Source: Methanosarcinales archaeon
GTDB lineage: Archaea; Halobacteriota; Methanosarcinia; Methanosarcinales; Methanocomedenaceae
NCBI GenBank assembly: GCA_021108405.1
Contig: JAIOQW010000204.1
Coordinates: 1 to 36,739 of the forward strand
Reading direction: 5' to 3'
Length of the DNA stretch: 36,739 bases
Under the pieces are notes generated by a model, which was not told the DNA's origin, searched no databases, and saw only the letters and a program-made list of their open reading frames with translations. A program made the translations under genes and the position numbers. Below are positions 1 through 8,696 of the stretch, piece by piece. The stretch's first letter is position 1; each line of letters begins with the position of its first letter.

Positions 1-97
1 CGGGTAAAGTGATGAAAATCATATTAATCTTGGAATTATTACCAATCTACTTGTAATGTTGCTTTTCGATTTGAAATAGTGCCAGTTACCCTCTAAT

Positions 98-1528
98 TTG
101 AAGTGGATACCATTGGCTGCAATACTGATCCTGATAACCATCCCGGCAATATCTGCCGAAACCACCCCCTTCAACGGCACACTCGTTGTCGGCGTGCCCG
201 CTCCACTGGATGCAGACGGACTTACAGCGGTCTGCAAGGATATCACCAGAGATGGCAATTCAGCATGGATCGAACTTGAAAAAGACAATGATGTCCAATA
301 CAGCCACATCCTGAAACAGGGTGATCCAATCGTTTACGAAAACGATTCTGATTTACTGACGTACCGAATCGATGCGATATTCCATGGCACTCAAACCAAC
401 ATGACAATGATTTCACCGATCGTCGATCCATCCGGCATCGATCTGCGCAGTCCCGGAACTCGAGCCAACAGCATCCTGCTTAGCATGGGCGAATGCTACA
501 ATCTTAGTGATGGCACAGAGATCTTGCACAGGATGATGGGCGTGAACGGGGACAAAGTATGGATCGAAGTTAGGGAGAATGGCATGGTAGCGTTTAGCCA
601 CATCGTGACAGAAGACACTCAGATCGTGTACAAGAACAGCTCTGACGAATGGGTAGCGTACCGAATCGATGCGATATTCCGCGGCATCGAGCATGACCTG
701 ATCGAACTCTCGTCTATTGATCTACTCATCAACCAGTCCATCATCGACTTTAACAATGTACATAGACTCCAGGATAATTTTATACTCGATCTTGATGAGC
801 AGAAGGACATCGGCGGCGGCATAACTCTTCGATGTACCGACATCGATCTGCCAGATGGTGCGGCATGGATCGAACTCTCGAAAAACGGAACGGTACAGTA
901 CAGCCATATCCTGTATGAAGGTGAATATTTTACCTACGAGGATGCTGAAATTGGAATGCTGGGCTGCTACGGAGTACATCGGGTTTTTACCGGGGAGGTA
1001 AAACTCATGAACACGCCGATAATATTGGAAGACGGTGAGATGGTGAACACAGGGTTTACCGTAGCAGAGAGAAAACTCGTGGAATTTTCTCAGATTAACC
1101 CGGGACACTCTGATTTTGATGTATCATCTGTGCCGGATCGATCCAAGTACATAATGGTCGGGCTGGGCGTGCCTGTAGAACTATCCGGAGGCGCTAAACT
1201 GCTCTGCAAACAGATCGATCAGGACGGTGAGGGGGTCTGGATTGAGATTGAACGAAACGAGTATGAGAAAACCGGGAAGGTTATAAACCGGACGCATCCT
1301 TCTTTTACGTACAGGGTGGGCGACACCGAGTACGTATATGATCTCGAGGCGGTCTTTCTCGGAAAACAGAAGAGCGCGATAGAGATCTCGTTTGTGGGAT
1401 CATCGCCAGTTTCTGAGACGTCTGCATCAGATCGCGCATTCTCTTACGCAGTACCGGCATTCACAGCGTTTGCAGCGATTGTGGTGCTAGGATTGCTGGC
1501 GGTTGCACGAACGAGGAGGTGGGGGTAG
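98..1528 (+). CDS. S-layer-type surface protein, four repeats, C-terminal membrane anchor
   Basis: A 476-residue exported protein. Residues 1-20 form a signal peptide (ends AISA|ETT). Four related domains follow at about 28-107, 123-206, 226-308 and 350-433, each with a WIEL/WIEV core, a YSHI/FSHI segment and a closing YRIDAIF or similar strand. This is the pattern of the S-layer duplication domain of Methanosarcina surface proteins. The end (about 449-470) is a hydrophobic helix followed by RTRRWG, so the protein is probably anchored in the membrane and faces outward; many N-x-S/T sites suggest glycosylation. Start: the only candidate near the open end is TTG at 98, since an in-frame TAG lies at 77-79, and no good ribosome binding site precedes it. 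The first 14 bases resemble the end of the repeat element at 35259-35395. Repeats 1 and 2 share a nearly identical stretch of about 26 bases (about 361-386 and 659-684), a sign of recent duplication or gene conversion. No catalytic motif is visible. Confidence 0.8.
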   Translation: MKWIPLAAILILITIPAISAETTPFNGTLVVGVPAPLDADGLTAVCKDITRDGNSAWIELEKDNDVQYSHILKQGDPIVYENDSDLLTYRIDAIFHGTQTNMTMISPIVDPSGIDLRSPGTRANSILLSMGECYNLSDGTEILHRMMGVNGDKVWIEVRENGMVAFSHIVTEDTQIVYKNSSDEWVAYRIDAIFRGIEHDLIELSSIDLLINQSIIDFNNVHRLQDNFILDLDEQKDIGGGITLRCTDIDLPDGAAWIELSKNGTVQYSHILYEGEYFTYEDAEIGMLGCYGVHRVFTGEVKLMNTPIILEDGEMVNTGFTVAERKLVEFSQINPGHSDFDVSSVPDRSKYIMVGLGVPVELSGGAKLLCKQIDQDGEGVWIEIERNEYEKTGKVINRTHPSFTYRVGDTEYVYDLEAVFLGKQKSAIEISFVGSSPVSETSASDRAFSYAVPAFTAFAAIVVLGLLAVARTRRWG

Positions 1529-1531
1529 AGG

Positions 1532-1720
1532 ATGACTGAGGAATTTATAACCAGAGACGATGAAAATTAATGGATTGATCCGATAGTAGATGATGTCCGC
1601 AAAACACGAGAAAATATCTGGAAAGCGTGTAACTGAGATATTGACGAAACACGCATCCACACTGCTTACAGTGCTGATGAGCGCTACTTTGCGAGTGCAA
1701 GAGAGATGATGAAATTATGA
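1532..1720 (+). pseudogene. Decayed small gene with two in-frame stops
   Basis: Starting at ATG 1532, one frame reads protein-like through to TGA 1718-1720 but is cut by TAA at 1568-1570 and TGA at 1634-1636. The readable parts are MTEEFITRDDEN, WIDPIVDDVRKTRENIWKACN and a C-terminal piece ending in AREMMKL. The middle part resembles the many short prokaryotic proteins with a DPIV-x-VRK-x-RE motif, whose function I cannot name. The frame ends in an ATGA overlap with the next gene, a normal operon junction, which supports a once-functional gene. The two stops are of different types (TAA and TGA), so TAG recoding as pyrrolysine does not rescue it. Confidence 0.55.
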
Positions 1721-1941
1721 TGGAAATAACAACAGTAGCAATCGGAATATGCACCTTCATTATCGCACCAGCCTTTGCCTTCTGGTTCTGGATGCTGATA
1801 GACTGTCTACAAAGACCGATCGAGCGCTTTCCAAACGGAGGCAAGTATGATAAGCTAATATGGTGCCTTGCCATCTTCTTTGTACAATTTATAGGTGGGG
1901 TGATGTATTACTATCTTGTAAAGAGGAAGGATTCAAGATGA
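1717..1941 (+). CDS. Small two-helix membrane protein, PLDc_N-like
   Basis: A 74-residue protein with two membrane helices (about 5-29 and 46-66) joined by a short polar loop. The pattern FWFWMLIDCLQR ... YDKLIWCLAIFFVQFIGGVMYYYLVKR matches the PLDc_N family (phospholipase D-nuclease N-terminal-like), usually found as small stand-alone membrane proteins of unknown role. The ATG overlaps the stop of the decayed gene upstream by four bases (ATGA), so it was probably translated by coupling. With the upstream gene broken, its expression may be reduced. The gene is followed directly by the MITE-like element and then by a convergent ATPase gene. Confidence 0.75.
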   Translation: MMEITTVAIGICTFIIAPAFAFWFWMLIDCLQRPIERFPNGGKYDKLIWCLAIFFVQFIGGVMYYYLVKRKDSR

Positions 1942-1999
1942 ACACTGAAGATTCTGGTTATAAATCTCCTCTCCATCACTAATACTATAATTTCACACT

Positions 2000-2348
2000 T
2001 ACTAGTGTCGAGTCAACCATGTAACATCGCAAGATATGTAATCTAACACGGTCCCATTTTCCTGTGATTTTTAAGACGCAGATAAATCAAGAAAATCAGA
2101 TTATATCTATTCCTGCCAGATAATTGAAATTCATTGCAACTTTTATCTGCGGTTCCTTTTTCCTCTCAGAGGGCGAAAATGATAGCCACAGATAAACACA
2201 GATACGAAAATCCCTGAAAAATATAGCTTCTATGACCTCATCAACAAATCTGTGTTCATCTGTGTTTATCTGTGGTTAATTTTATAATAGTGTCATATGA
2301 CATATATCCTTCACAATCTGACACTTGAATGTTGACTTGACACTAGTA
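2000..2348. mobile_element. MITE-like element with 18-bp terminal inverted repeats
   Basis: The left end TACTAGTGTCGAGTCAAC (2000-2017) and the right end GTTGACTTGACACTAGTA (2331-2348) are inverted repeats with 17 of 18 matching. Both outermost dinucleotides are TA, which could be a target duplication of the Tc1/mariner/IS630 kind or part of the repeat. The interior has no open frame. It holds an 18-bp perfect inverted repeat (2186-2203 with 2258-2275), a shorter pair (CGCAGATAAA near 2075, TTTATCTGCG near 2143) and the palindrome TGTCATATGACA (2291-2302). It fills the gap between two convergent genes (1941 and 2370). Mobility is inferred from structure only; the parent transposase is not in the window. 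Confidence 0.6.
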
Positions 2349-2369
2349 TCTCCGAATAATATATCCATT

Positions 2370-3665
2370 TCACCTCGTTTCAATTCTTTTCTTTGCCGGT
2401 GGAACATACTTTTTCAGCATAAGGGAAAGGGCCACCACAGTCACAGAACTCATAGCCATTGCAAGCCCTGCGAGCTCAGGTCTAAACGTAATTCCAAAAA
2501 ACGGATAAAGTACTCCTGCTGCAACAGGAATGAGAGCCATATTGTACGCAAAAGCCCAGAATATGTTCTGCTTGATCCTCAACATCACCTTTTTGCTCAA
2601 TTGCACTGCGCAAACGCAGTCCATGAGATCGTCTTTCATAAGTACGATCTCACCGCTTTCTATCGCTACATCCGTGCCGCTTCCTATTGCAATACCCACA
2701 TCTGCCTGTGCAAGTGCCGGTGCATCGTTAATACCATCACCCACAAATGCCACTACCTTTCCACTTTCCTGAAGCTCCTTTACAACGCCTGCTTTATCCT
2801 GCGGCAGCACCTCAGAGAACACATTCTCAATCCCTATCTGCTCTGCAACTCTATCTGCAGTCCTTGCATTGTCGCCCGTGATCATGATCACGTCATATTT
2901 CATCTTTTTAAATTCTTTAATCGCATCCTTTGTCCACTCCTTTAATTTGTCAGCTATAGCGATCGTTCCACATATCTCGCCATCAATGGCGATCAATATT
3001 GCTGTCTTCCCCTCGTCTTCAAGTCTGAGTATCTCTTTCTCGAAATCCTCTGAGTACGAAATATTTCTCTCACTAACAAGTGCTCTATTCCCTACAAGCA
3101 CCTCTTTTCCCTCTACTTTAGCTACTACACCTTTTCCCTGGAAAGTATCAAAATCCTTGCTTTGTTCTATCTCAATGCCCATTTCCTCTGCTTTTAGCAC
3201 CACCGCCTCTGCGAGAGGATGCTGTGAATTCGCTTCAACGCTTGCTGCCATCCTCAAGAGTTCTTTATCGTCAATTCCTATACTAATTATATCAGTAACA
3301 TCAGGTTTTCCCTGAGTGAGCGTTCCAGTCTTATCAAATACAATCGTTGTCAGTTTTTCAGATATCTCGAGGGCTTCACCATTCTTAATTAGAACGCCGA
3401 GTTCGGCACCCCGACCTATACCAACAGTAACAGCAGTCGGTGTGGCAAGCCCGAGAGCGCAGGGGCATGCGACAACAAGTATAGTGATCAGTGTGGTCAG
3501 TGCAAAGAGCAATGTTTCACCTGAAATGAAATACCAGAAAATAAAACAAAGAATTGCGATTGCAAGAACGACAGGAATAAAATAACTTACTGCTCGATCA
3601 GCAATCCTCTGTACAGGAGGTCTTGAACCCTGCGCCTCCTCTACCAGTCTTATGATCCGGGACAA
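2370..3665 (-). pseudogene. copA: Copper-exporting P-type ATPase, C-terminal part after frameshift
   Basis: The 3' part of a P1B-1 Cu+ ATPase, out of frame with the 5' part at 3650-4786. It opens with [13 protein letters not shown], part of the helix that follows the actuator domain, read from a TTG that is unlikely to be a true start. It carries the CPC metal site (about residues 67-69), the phosphorylated DKTGT (D111), the SQHP motif of the nucleotide domain (about 147-150), GDGIND (309-314), and the AYN and MAMSS signatures of the last two helices typical of copper transporters. At the junction the usual residues between the RFEA strand and LSRII are missing, so this looks like a small deletion that shifted the frame, not just a one-base reading error. 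If the lesion is real, no full pump is made. Confidence 0.8.
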
Positions 3666-4786
3666 TTCCTGGCTTCGAATCTGATTATGCTGTTCTTATT
3701 AAGCGTTCCACCGACAAGATTATCACCTTTCTTCTTAAGAACAGGAATGGGCTCTCCTGTTATCATCGACTCGTCCACGTAACTCTCTCCATCGACGACA
3801 GGGCCGTCCACCGGGATCTTCTCTCCGGGTTTGACGACTACTATATCATCGATCAGGAGATCCTCTATCGGTATCTTAATCTCCTTATTATCGCGGATAA
3901 CAGCAGCAGTCTTTGGCTGCAAGCCCATCAATTTCTTTATGGCCTGGGATGTTTTCCCTTTTGCTTTAGCCTCCAGATATCGTCCTATTGTGAGAAACGA
4001 AGCAAGAATAACTGCAGTATCATAAAATAAAAATTCTCTTGTGAGCACAATCTCAAAAGTACCCATAATGCTTGATATGAATGCAACCCCTATTCCCATC
4101 GAGTACATTACATCCATGTTGAGGTTCTTGTTCTTAAGGGCGCGATATGCAGCAATAAATATCGGATGACTGACATAAACGAATGCAGGAGTAGAAACCA
4201 CCAGCATAAAATATGCCATTGAGAATGGAAAATCGACTGGAAGATGCATAAGGATCATTAACGGGATTCCTACGGCAAAACCAACCATGAACCGTTTTCG
4301 TTTATTTCTTAAGTCCTTCTCCCTTGCGATCTCTTCCAGATCCCCGGTATCTTCTTCCTCTATCCCAAGATATTCATAGCCAGCATCTTCGATGGCTTTT
4401 TTCATTTCAGCTACTGTTGTTATTCCGGGATTGTAGGTGACATATGCCTTTTCAGTGCCGAGATTGATATTGGCACTGATAATTCCATCCAGTCTTACAA
4501 GAGCATTTTCAATCGTTTTTACGCACATAGCGCAGGTCATCCCTCCTATTTTCAGGTTAACTGCCTTATTGATCACCTCATACCCTGCATCTGTCACTGC
4601 TTTCTCTATGTCGGTTAGTGTTATTTTTGTAGAATCATACTCTATTGTGGCAGTCTCGGTCCCAAGGTTCACCTGCGCATAAGAAACACCTTCCAGACTC
4701 AATATGGATTTTTCTATGGTCGTAGCGCATATTGCACAACTCATACCCGATATCTTGAGTTCTGTTCGTTTCTTGTTTTCTTCCAT
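3650..4786 (-). pseudogene. copA: Copper-exporting P-type ATPase, N-terminal part
   Basis: The 5' part of the same gene: 378 residues starting at ATG 4786. It has two heavy-metal-associated domains with GMSCAIC (C17, C20) and GGMTCAMC (C85, C88), then four predicted membrane helices (about 165-265) and the actuator domain with the TGE dephosphorylation motif (343-345). After RFEA (369-372) the frame runs into a few unrelated residues (RNCPGS) and a TAA at 3650-3652. The intact protein would export Cu+ from the cytoplasm using ATP. A programmed frameshift is known in bacterial copA, but it occurs near the first metal-binding domain, unlike this site. No copper regulator or chaperone gene is adjacent. 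Confidence 0.8.
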
Positions 4787-4914
4787 GTGGGATTACATAA
4801 CATCAATGGTTGCCTTCATTTAAAATCTTTATCTTCTTAAACCTGATATGTAACATTGGCTTTTTGAATCTCAGCTTGCACACTCGGGTCTTCTTCCCAT
4901 GCCTTACGTTAGAG

Positions 4915-5298
4915 CTAGCTCAAATACTCATCCCATATTCCATTGACATAACCATTTTTTATATCTTGACGCAAAGCGTTAGAGTCGTTTATTGCTCTTT
5001 CTACTTTATCTGGTTCAGTTTCAGGGTCAAACTGTCCATTTTCCAATACCACTATTGATTGAAGATTTATATCATGTTGAAAATTAGACGCATATGCGAG
5101 CGAAAGAATCCCTCCAAAACTATGACCTGTTATGCCATACTGGTCAATCGCAGTTTTTTTCTGGGAAAACCTTACCGCTTTTCTAATATCCTTTACATAT
5201 TTTTTTATATTCCAATTTTTCATTATTTTATATTCTTCATTCGAGTTATAATCTACAAGGGTTTCGGGATAATCAATTCCAACAACCATAAAGTTCAT
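4915..5298 (-). pseudogene. Alpha/beta hydrolase fragment
   Basis: A 127-residue open frame with the FMVVGIDYPET strand region and the nucleophile elbow GHSFGG (around residue 58-63), diagnostic of alpha/beta hydrolases. Complete members are usually over 250 residues and carry a catalytic acid and histidine further on; this frame ends at TAG 4915-4917 before them. In-frame sequence continues upstream of the first ATG through a TAG at 5305-5307 (QNLARF-stop-ADMNFM), so the gene appears broken at both ends. Both stops are TAG, so pyrrolysine readthrough was considered, but the downstream frame meets TAA two codons later. Substrate unknown. Confidence 0.6.
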
Positions 5299-5599
5299 AT
5301 CAGCCTAGAACCTGGCAAGGTTTTGAGATTCAGGAGTAAAAAAGTTTGTCTGGAATTTCATACCAGTACCAGATAGCATCACCATCATCGTTTCCGGATT
5401 ATTATTTCAAAAGTCATGCATCAAATACCTTTAGAAGTTCTGATTCTGAAGCTATTTTATCAATGCTATGTATTGCCTTTAAATCTTCGGCTTCAGGTTC
5501 TTCTTCTGGAATTAGCTTTTCCACGAGTTTTGAGTACAAATTTGTAAGGAGATCAAGGTCTGCACGAATTTTTTTATCTAGATTTATGATTGCATCAAC
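5299..5599 (-). pseudogene. Debris of small genes between hydrolase fragment and toxin-like block
   Basis: No intact gene. On the minus strand a frame from 5599 to TGA 5414-5416 reads like protein (LDKKIRADLDLL ... ELLKVFDA) but has no start codon and overlaps the end of the upstream gene by about 16 bases, so its 5' part has probably been lost. Its stop overlaps an ATG (5417) by ATGA. The second frame reads MTFEIIIRKR and then stops; shifted by one frame, DDGDAIWYWYEIPDKLFYS continues. Two short overlapping genes of this kind are typical of toxin-antitoxin pairs, and the second has a HicB-like flavour, but I cannot identify either. Confidence 0.35.
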
Positions 5600-7209
5600 T
5601 CATCAATAATTGCCTGCACTTTCGGATCAGAGTGAGTGGGTTTTGAAGCAAAGCGTCCCTTCAGCAAACTCCTGGCGATCTGTTTTGCGTCTTCCCTGAT
5701 CGTCGCCGGATCATACTTGCCATACTTGTAGACCCACATTGTGTACATAGCAGCCCAGGCGTGTCCGCTCCCTCCCTCCAGGCAGGGATCCATTTGTGTA
5801 TCACCCACAATTACGTGGCGGGGATCATCGGGTTCGTTGTGTCTCTCCTCATGGATCAGCAAGTAGAGAGGATTTACATATGGGTAAAGTGTCGGATTGG
5901 AGAAGGGCTTCTTACAGGCATCCGGGGCGTCTGCTGTGCCTGACGATCGACCATCCCAGACGCTCAAAGACCGGGCAAGCGATTCTTGCCCACCCCCGCC
6001 AGTGTTGAAATTACAATCAAGCCGCAGGTTCAGGGAGTGTACAAAGTTTATAAAGCGTTCGTAGATCGCCATCCCATCAGTGAACGGCAGCGGCTCAGAA
6101 AAGTCCTGATGACGCAGGACATCGAGTTTGGCATAGATAACAAACCTGGATGGGTCTGTCGAGTGCTGATCGAAAATGGATGGATATGCATTCCACTGTT
6201 CTTCCAATCCGGTGCCGTCGATCCATCGTAAAGCCAGATCCCTGTTGATACGGTCAATTTCTGCCTGTGAAGGCTGGGCCTGGTAGAAGGCGCCAAGGTC
6301 GGTAAAGATCCGCACTGTTCTTGTTGACAGTTGTGTGTAGCCCGTGACCTTGATCGTATGTGTGCCTGGAGAGAGTCGGTCCACCACAACATGCGGCCCA
6401 CTGCCAAGAAGGCCGTTCATATTGGACGACCAGCTCAACGCACTGCAATCTACCGGCTGCTCGCCTGTAACCAGCGCGCCAAGATGCACGGATTCGCCCT
6501 GCACAAATCGTTCATTCTCAAGCGGACTTTGAAGCCATATTTTCGTCCCCTGGTTGGTGAAGATATAAAAGCGGCTATCTTTGCCTGTCCAGAAGGAACC
6601 GATCTCGAATCCTTTTGCAGGACGTTTATAGGCGCCTGAGCCATTCACAAAGTTCAGGGCATCGTCTGCTTTCGTGGCCAGCTTCCATGCCCAGTTATCA
6701 ATCGGTTCACCATCTGCTGTTCGCTGGTAAAAGATATAGAATTGCTTCTGGCCAGCATGTTCCAGCGCTGTGATCCGGGCGGAAGTCACAGGGTGACTGT
6801 AGCCGTTTGTCCCGTTGAGAAAGTTCAAAGCATCGGATGTATCGTAGGCTAACTTCCAGCCCCAATCGGCAACAATGTGCTCACCTGGAGAAGGGCTCTT
6901 GTAAAAGACATAGAACTCTCTGTGATTCTCTTTCCAGAAAGCAGCAATCTGTGCTTCCCTGACAGGGCACGCATAACTTCCTGATCCGTTCATGAAGTGC
7001 CGGACATCGTCAGGGTCAGTGGCTAACTTCCATCCCCAGCCGCCGGTTTGCTTCTTGGTGCTCTGGTAGAACATGTAGAATTCAGGATGATTATCCTTCC
7101 ACATGACGCAAATGCGCGCCGTGCTCACAGGCGATGTATAGGGTGCAACGCCATTCAGAAAGGCAATTGCGTCATCGACGCTGGTTGCAAGTTTCCAACC
7201 CCAGGTCAT
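5584..7209 (-). CDS. Four-repeat (WGWKLA) protein with HEERH zincin-like domain
   Basis: A 541-residue protein with no signal peptide. Residues 3-221 are four repeats of 55-58 residues starting at W3, W58, W116 and W173. Each runs W-x-WKLA, then D-A-x-x-FLNG, then Y-x-x-P, then a FYIFYQ-type strand. I do not recognise this repeat. Residues about 223-302 look like an immunoglobulin-like domain. The C-terminal region contains LLIHEERHN (H453, E454, H457), matching HExxH zinc metallopeptidases; E478 or H483 could be the third ligand. The start ATG 7209 overlaps the stop of the SpvB-like frame by ATGA and falls just before the first repeat, so the two frames may be pieces of one larger protein. 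Base composition is clearly more GC-rich than the flanking genes, suggesting transfer, probably from bacteria. Protease function is inferred from one motif. Confidence 0.6.
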   Translation of the reverse strand: MTWGWKLATSVDDAIAFLNGVAPYTSPVSTARICVMWKDNHPEFYMFYQSTKKQTGGWGWKLATDPDDVRHFMNGSGSYACPVREAQIAAFWKENHREFYVFYKSPSPGEHIVADWGWKLAYDTSDALNFLNGTNGYSHPVTSARITALEHAGQKQFYIFYQRTADGEPIDNWAWKLATKADDALNFVNGSGAYKRPAKGFEIGSFWTGKDSRFYIFTNQGTKIWLQSPLENERFVQGESVHLGALVTGEQPVDCSALSWSSNMNGLLGSGPHVVVDRLSPGTHTIKVTGYTQLSTRTVRIFTDLGAFYQAQPSQAEIDRINRDLALRWIDGTGLEEQWNAYPSIFDQHSTDPSRFVIYAKLDVLRHQDFSEPLPFTDGMAIYERFINFVHSLNLRLDCNFNTGGGGQESLARSLSVWDGRSSGTADAPDACKKPFSNPTLYPYVNPLYLLIHEERHNEPDDPRHVIVGDTQMDPCLEGGSGHAWAAMYTMWVYKYGKYDPATIREDAKQIARSLLKGRFASKPTHSDPKVQAIIDELMQS

Positions 7210-7853
7210 GGTTCCACCTCATACCGACCATCAGACTGGGTAGTGTCTTCCCCCGGGGGATCTTCCCCGGATCGGTCCCAGTCAACAGCCCGGACCGTAG
7301 CACCGGAAAGAGGGGTACCGTCAGACCGCGTTACCGTGCCATGTATGGTAAACTGTTGAGAATAGTATTCTCCATAGTCGAAGACCGTTTCGAACATCCA
7401 ATCATTTCGCTGCAACAGGTCTTCAGCACCAGATAAAATGAAAACATCGGATTCATCTGCATCCTGGTATCTAGGCAGGCCTTTATCGGTCTTACGGGTG
7501 ATAGATGGCAGCGAGAGGCTCCAGCCAAAGCCGAAGGGTCTGTTGCCTGAGCCCGAGTCATATGAAAACGAGAGTTGTGGGTCGAAGCCAGAGCGGCCGG
7601 GTGTCATAAAGATTGGGACATTGAGATATCCAGTGCCTGTAACAGGATTAACCGTAAGTATCTCGCCAATGTCGTGAATCTCACCTCCCCATTTCGGAAG
7701 CGATATGGAGGTGATGTCCGATGAGTTTTGACCTGTTGCTATTGTACTGGCTGCATGGTCGGCTCTGTTTCGTATCAGGATTTTATTTTGTGCCGCCCCT
7801 TGAACTCTGGCGACAAACTGATCTTCAGACCTTACACGAAAATCGCCGTACAT
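7206..7853 (-). pseudogene. SpvB/Tc-toxin-type N-terminus, internally deleted chimera
   Basis: A 215-residue frame. Residues about 50-145 closely follow the start of SpvB/TcaC-type toxin-complex proteins: ISLPKWGGEIHDIGE, NPVTGTGYLNVPI, PGRSGFDPQLSFSYDSGSG, FGFGWSLSLPSITRKT and DVFILSGAEDL. In that family a beta-propeller/Rhs-like body over 1,000 residues long should follow. Here the frame jumps at about residue 147 to WMFETVFDYGEY, a motif found further inside such proteins, then to a carboxypeptidase-regulatory-like fold (167-213, TIHGTVTRSDGTPLSGATVRAVD) of the type seen in Tc toxin A-like proteins, and stops at RYEVEP. This looks like successive deletions that fused toxin pieces. The ATG directly follows a TAA and the N-terminus otherwise looks intact. 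A reduced but functional protein cannot be excluded. Confidence 0.65.
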
Positions 7854-8110
7854 TTAGTACCACCACAGTTGAGATGCTTGTATGTGTTATTTGAGAAAAA
7901 CACTATTAAAACTATTATTATGTTGATAGTATAAATATTTTTTCTTATCTGCTTTATTTTTATCAGAAGCAATCAAATTCAGTACTTCACTAATTTATAT
8001 ACCCATTTTTTTTCATCCAGGCCAACCGATACCTTTATAGGGGTTACAGGCGCCGCCATATGGTCTCAAAATCACATGGTTTCACCTGTATTTCAAGAAA
8101 TGGAGGATTA
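7854..8110 (-). promoter_or_regulatory. AT-rich gap with two TATA-like boxes facing the SpvB-like frame
   Basis: No gene is seen here. On the minus strand two archaeal TATA-like sequences occur: GGTATATAAATTA at about 7991-8003 and ATATTTATACTATC at about 7924-7937. Either could drive the leftward toxin-like genes beginning at 7853. No strong ribosome binding site precedes that start. No experimental support. Confidence 0.3.
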
Positions 8111-8259
8111 GAAGATTCGTAGAATCTTCGTCTGAAGCTTCGAAGAAGCTAAAGATTAGAAAATGTGAACAGAGTGAGCATTTTCGATTTCGATACTGAA
8201 GCTTCGAAGAAGCTGAAGATTAGAAAATACAAAGTATTTTCGATTCAAGTTATACTTGA
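8111..8259. repeat. Array of six short hairpins (copy 1)
   Basis: Six inverted repeats follow one another: 8111-8129 (GAAGATTC, loop GTA), 8136-8150 (AGCTTC, loop GAA), 8159-8185 (GAAAATG stem, 13-base loop), 8200-8214 (AGCTTC, loop GAA again), 8223-8241 (GAAAATAC, loop AAA) and 8245-8259 (TCAAGT, loop TAT). The AGCTTC hairpins and the linker AAGATTAGAAAAT recur, while the other stems differ but keep perfect pairing. A second array with the same parts in opposite orientation lies at 32637-32743. Similar dispersed intergenic sequences are, as far as I recall, common in Methanosarcina genomes. The array sits just upstream of the gene at 8286. Confidence 0.7.
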
Positions 8260-8285
8260 TATACTATCAAAACCAATAGATCAAT

Positions 8286-8615
8286 ATGTCAAGAGAATTT
8301 ACCCAAAAAGATATTAATATCTTCAACAAACTGGCTCCTGAACTAAAAGGCAACTTGATCTCTCCACAGGGACACCAATATCTTTTTATCCTGCGGCCTG
8401 TATCGCATAAAATAGCCTCATCCAGCGAAGATTTCAAGGAAAGGATAGAGAAGCTAACTTTAGAAGAGCTGGAATATCTTTTAGATCTGGCTCTGGAGGC
8501 AAAGGAGGATATCAGAGGTCTGGATGAGGAAGATATGTATGCATTCATAGAAGTAATAGATGCAAAGATCCCTCACAAGTCATCTGCACTTAAGGAATTT
8601 TTGGGTATTTTTTAA
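8286..8615 (+). CDS. Small acidic helical protein, unrecognised
   Basis: A 109-residue protein with no signal peptide or membrane segment. The first third (MSREFTQKDINIFNKLAPEL ... GHQYLFILRPVSHKIA) is mixed, and the rest is strongly helical and acidic (EDFKERIEKLTLEELEYLLDLALEAKEDIRGLDEEDMYAFIEVID). I do not recognise a family. ATG 8286 is the first start after a TATA-like stretch around 8250-8265 inside the last hairpin of the array, so transcription probably starts close to the ATG with a very short leader. It is the only rightward gene in this stretch and converges on the end of the module 1 operon. Confidence 0.65.
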   Translation: MSREFTQKDINIFNKLAPELKGNLISPQGHQYLFILRPVSHKIASSSEDFKERIEKLTLEELEYLLDLALEAKEDIRGLDEEDMYAFIEVIDAKIPHKSSALKEFLGIF

Positions 8616-8696
8616 CGCAGAAATCGCAGTATTTTCAGAAACCATTTATCTTATAATACAGAAATATATGTCCAGTGCATGATAAAAACCTGGTTT

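Noticed and set aside
2186-2275. CRISPR-like array from the repeated CTGTGTT units
   Set aside because: Units are about 10 bases and adjacent, with no spacers of regular length; they form one long inverted repeat inside the MITE-like element.
2325-2945. Long plus-strand ORF over the ATPase gene
   Set aside because: It is antisense to a clear P-type ATPase, and its product is Cys/His-rich with no domain, as expected of a shadow frame.
4915-5307. TAG read as pyrrolysine in the hydrolase fragment
   Set aside because: Reading through the upstream TAG lengthens the frame, but past the downstream TAG a TAA follows at once and the catalytic half is still missing, so decay is simpler.
8660-8696. 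Terminator of the module 1 operon
   Set aside because: AAAACCAGGTTTT just past the last gene can pair only as a five-base stem with a three-base loop; too weak to list.
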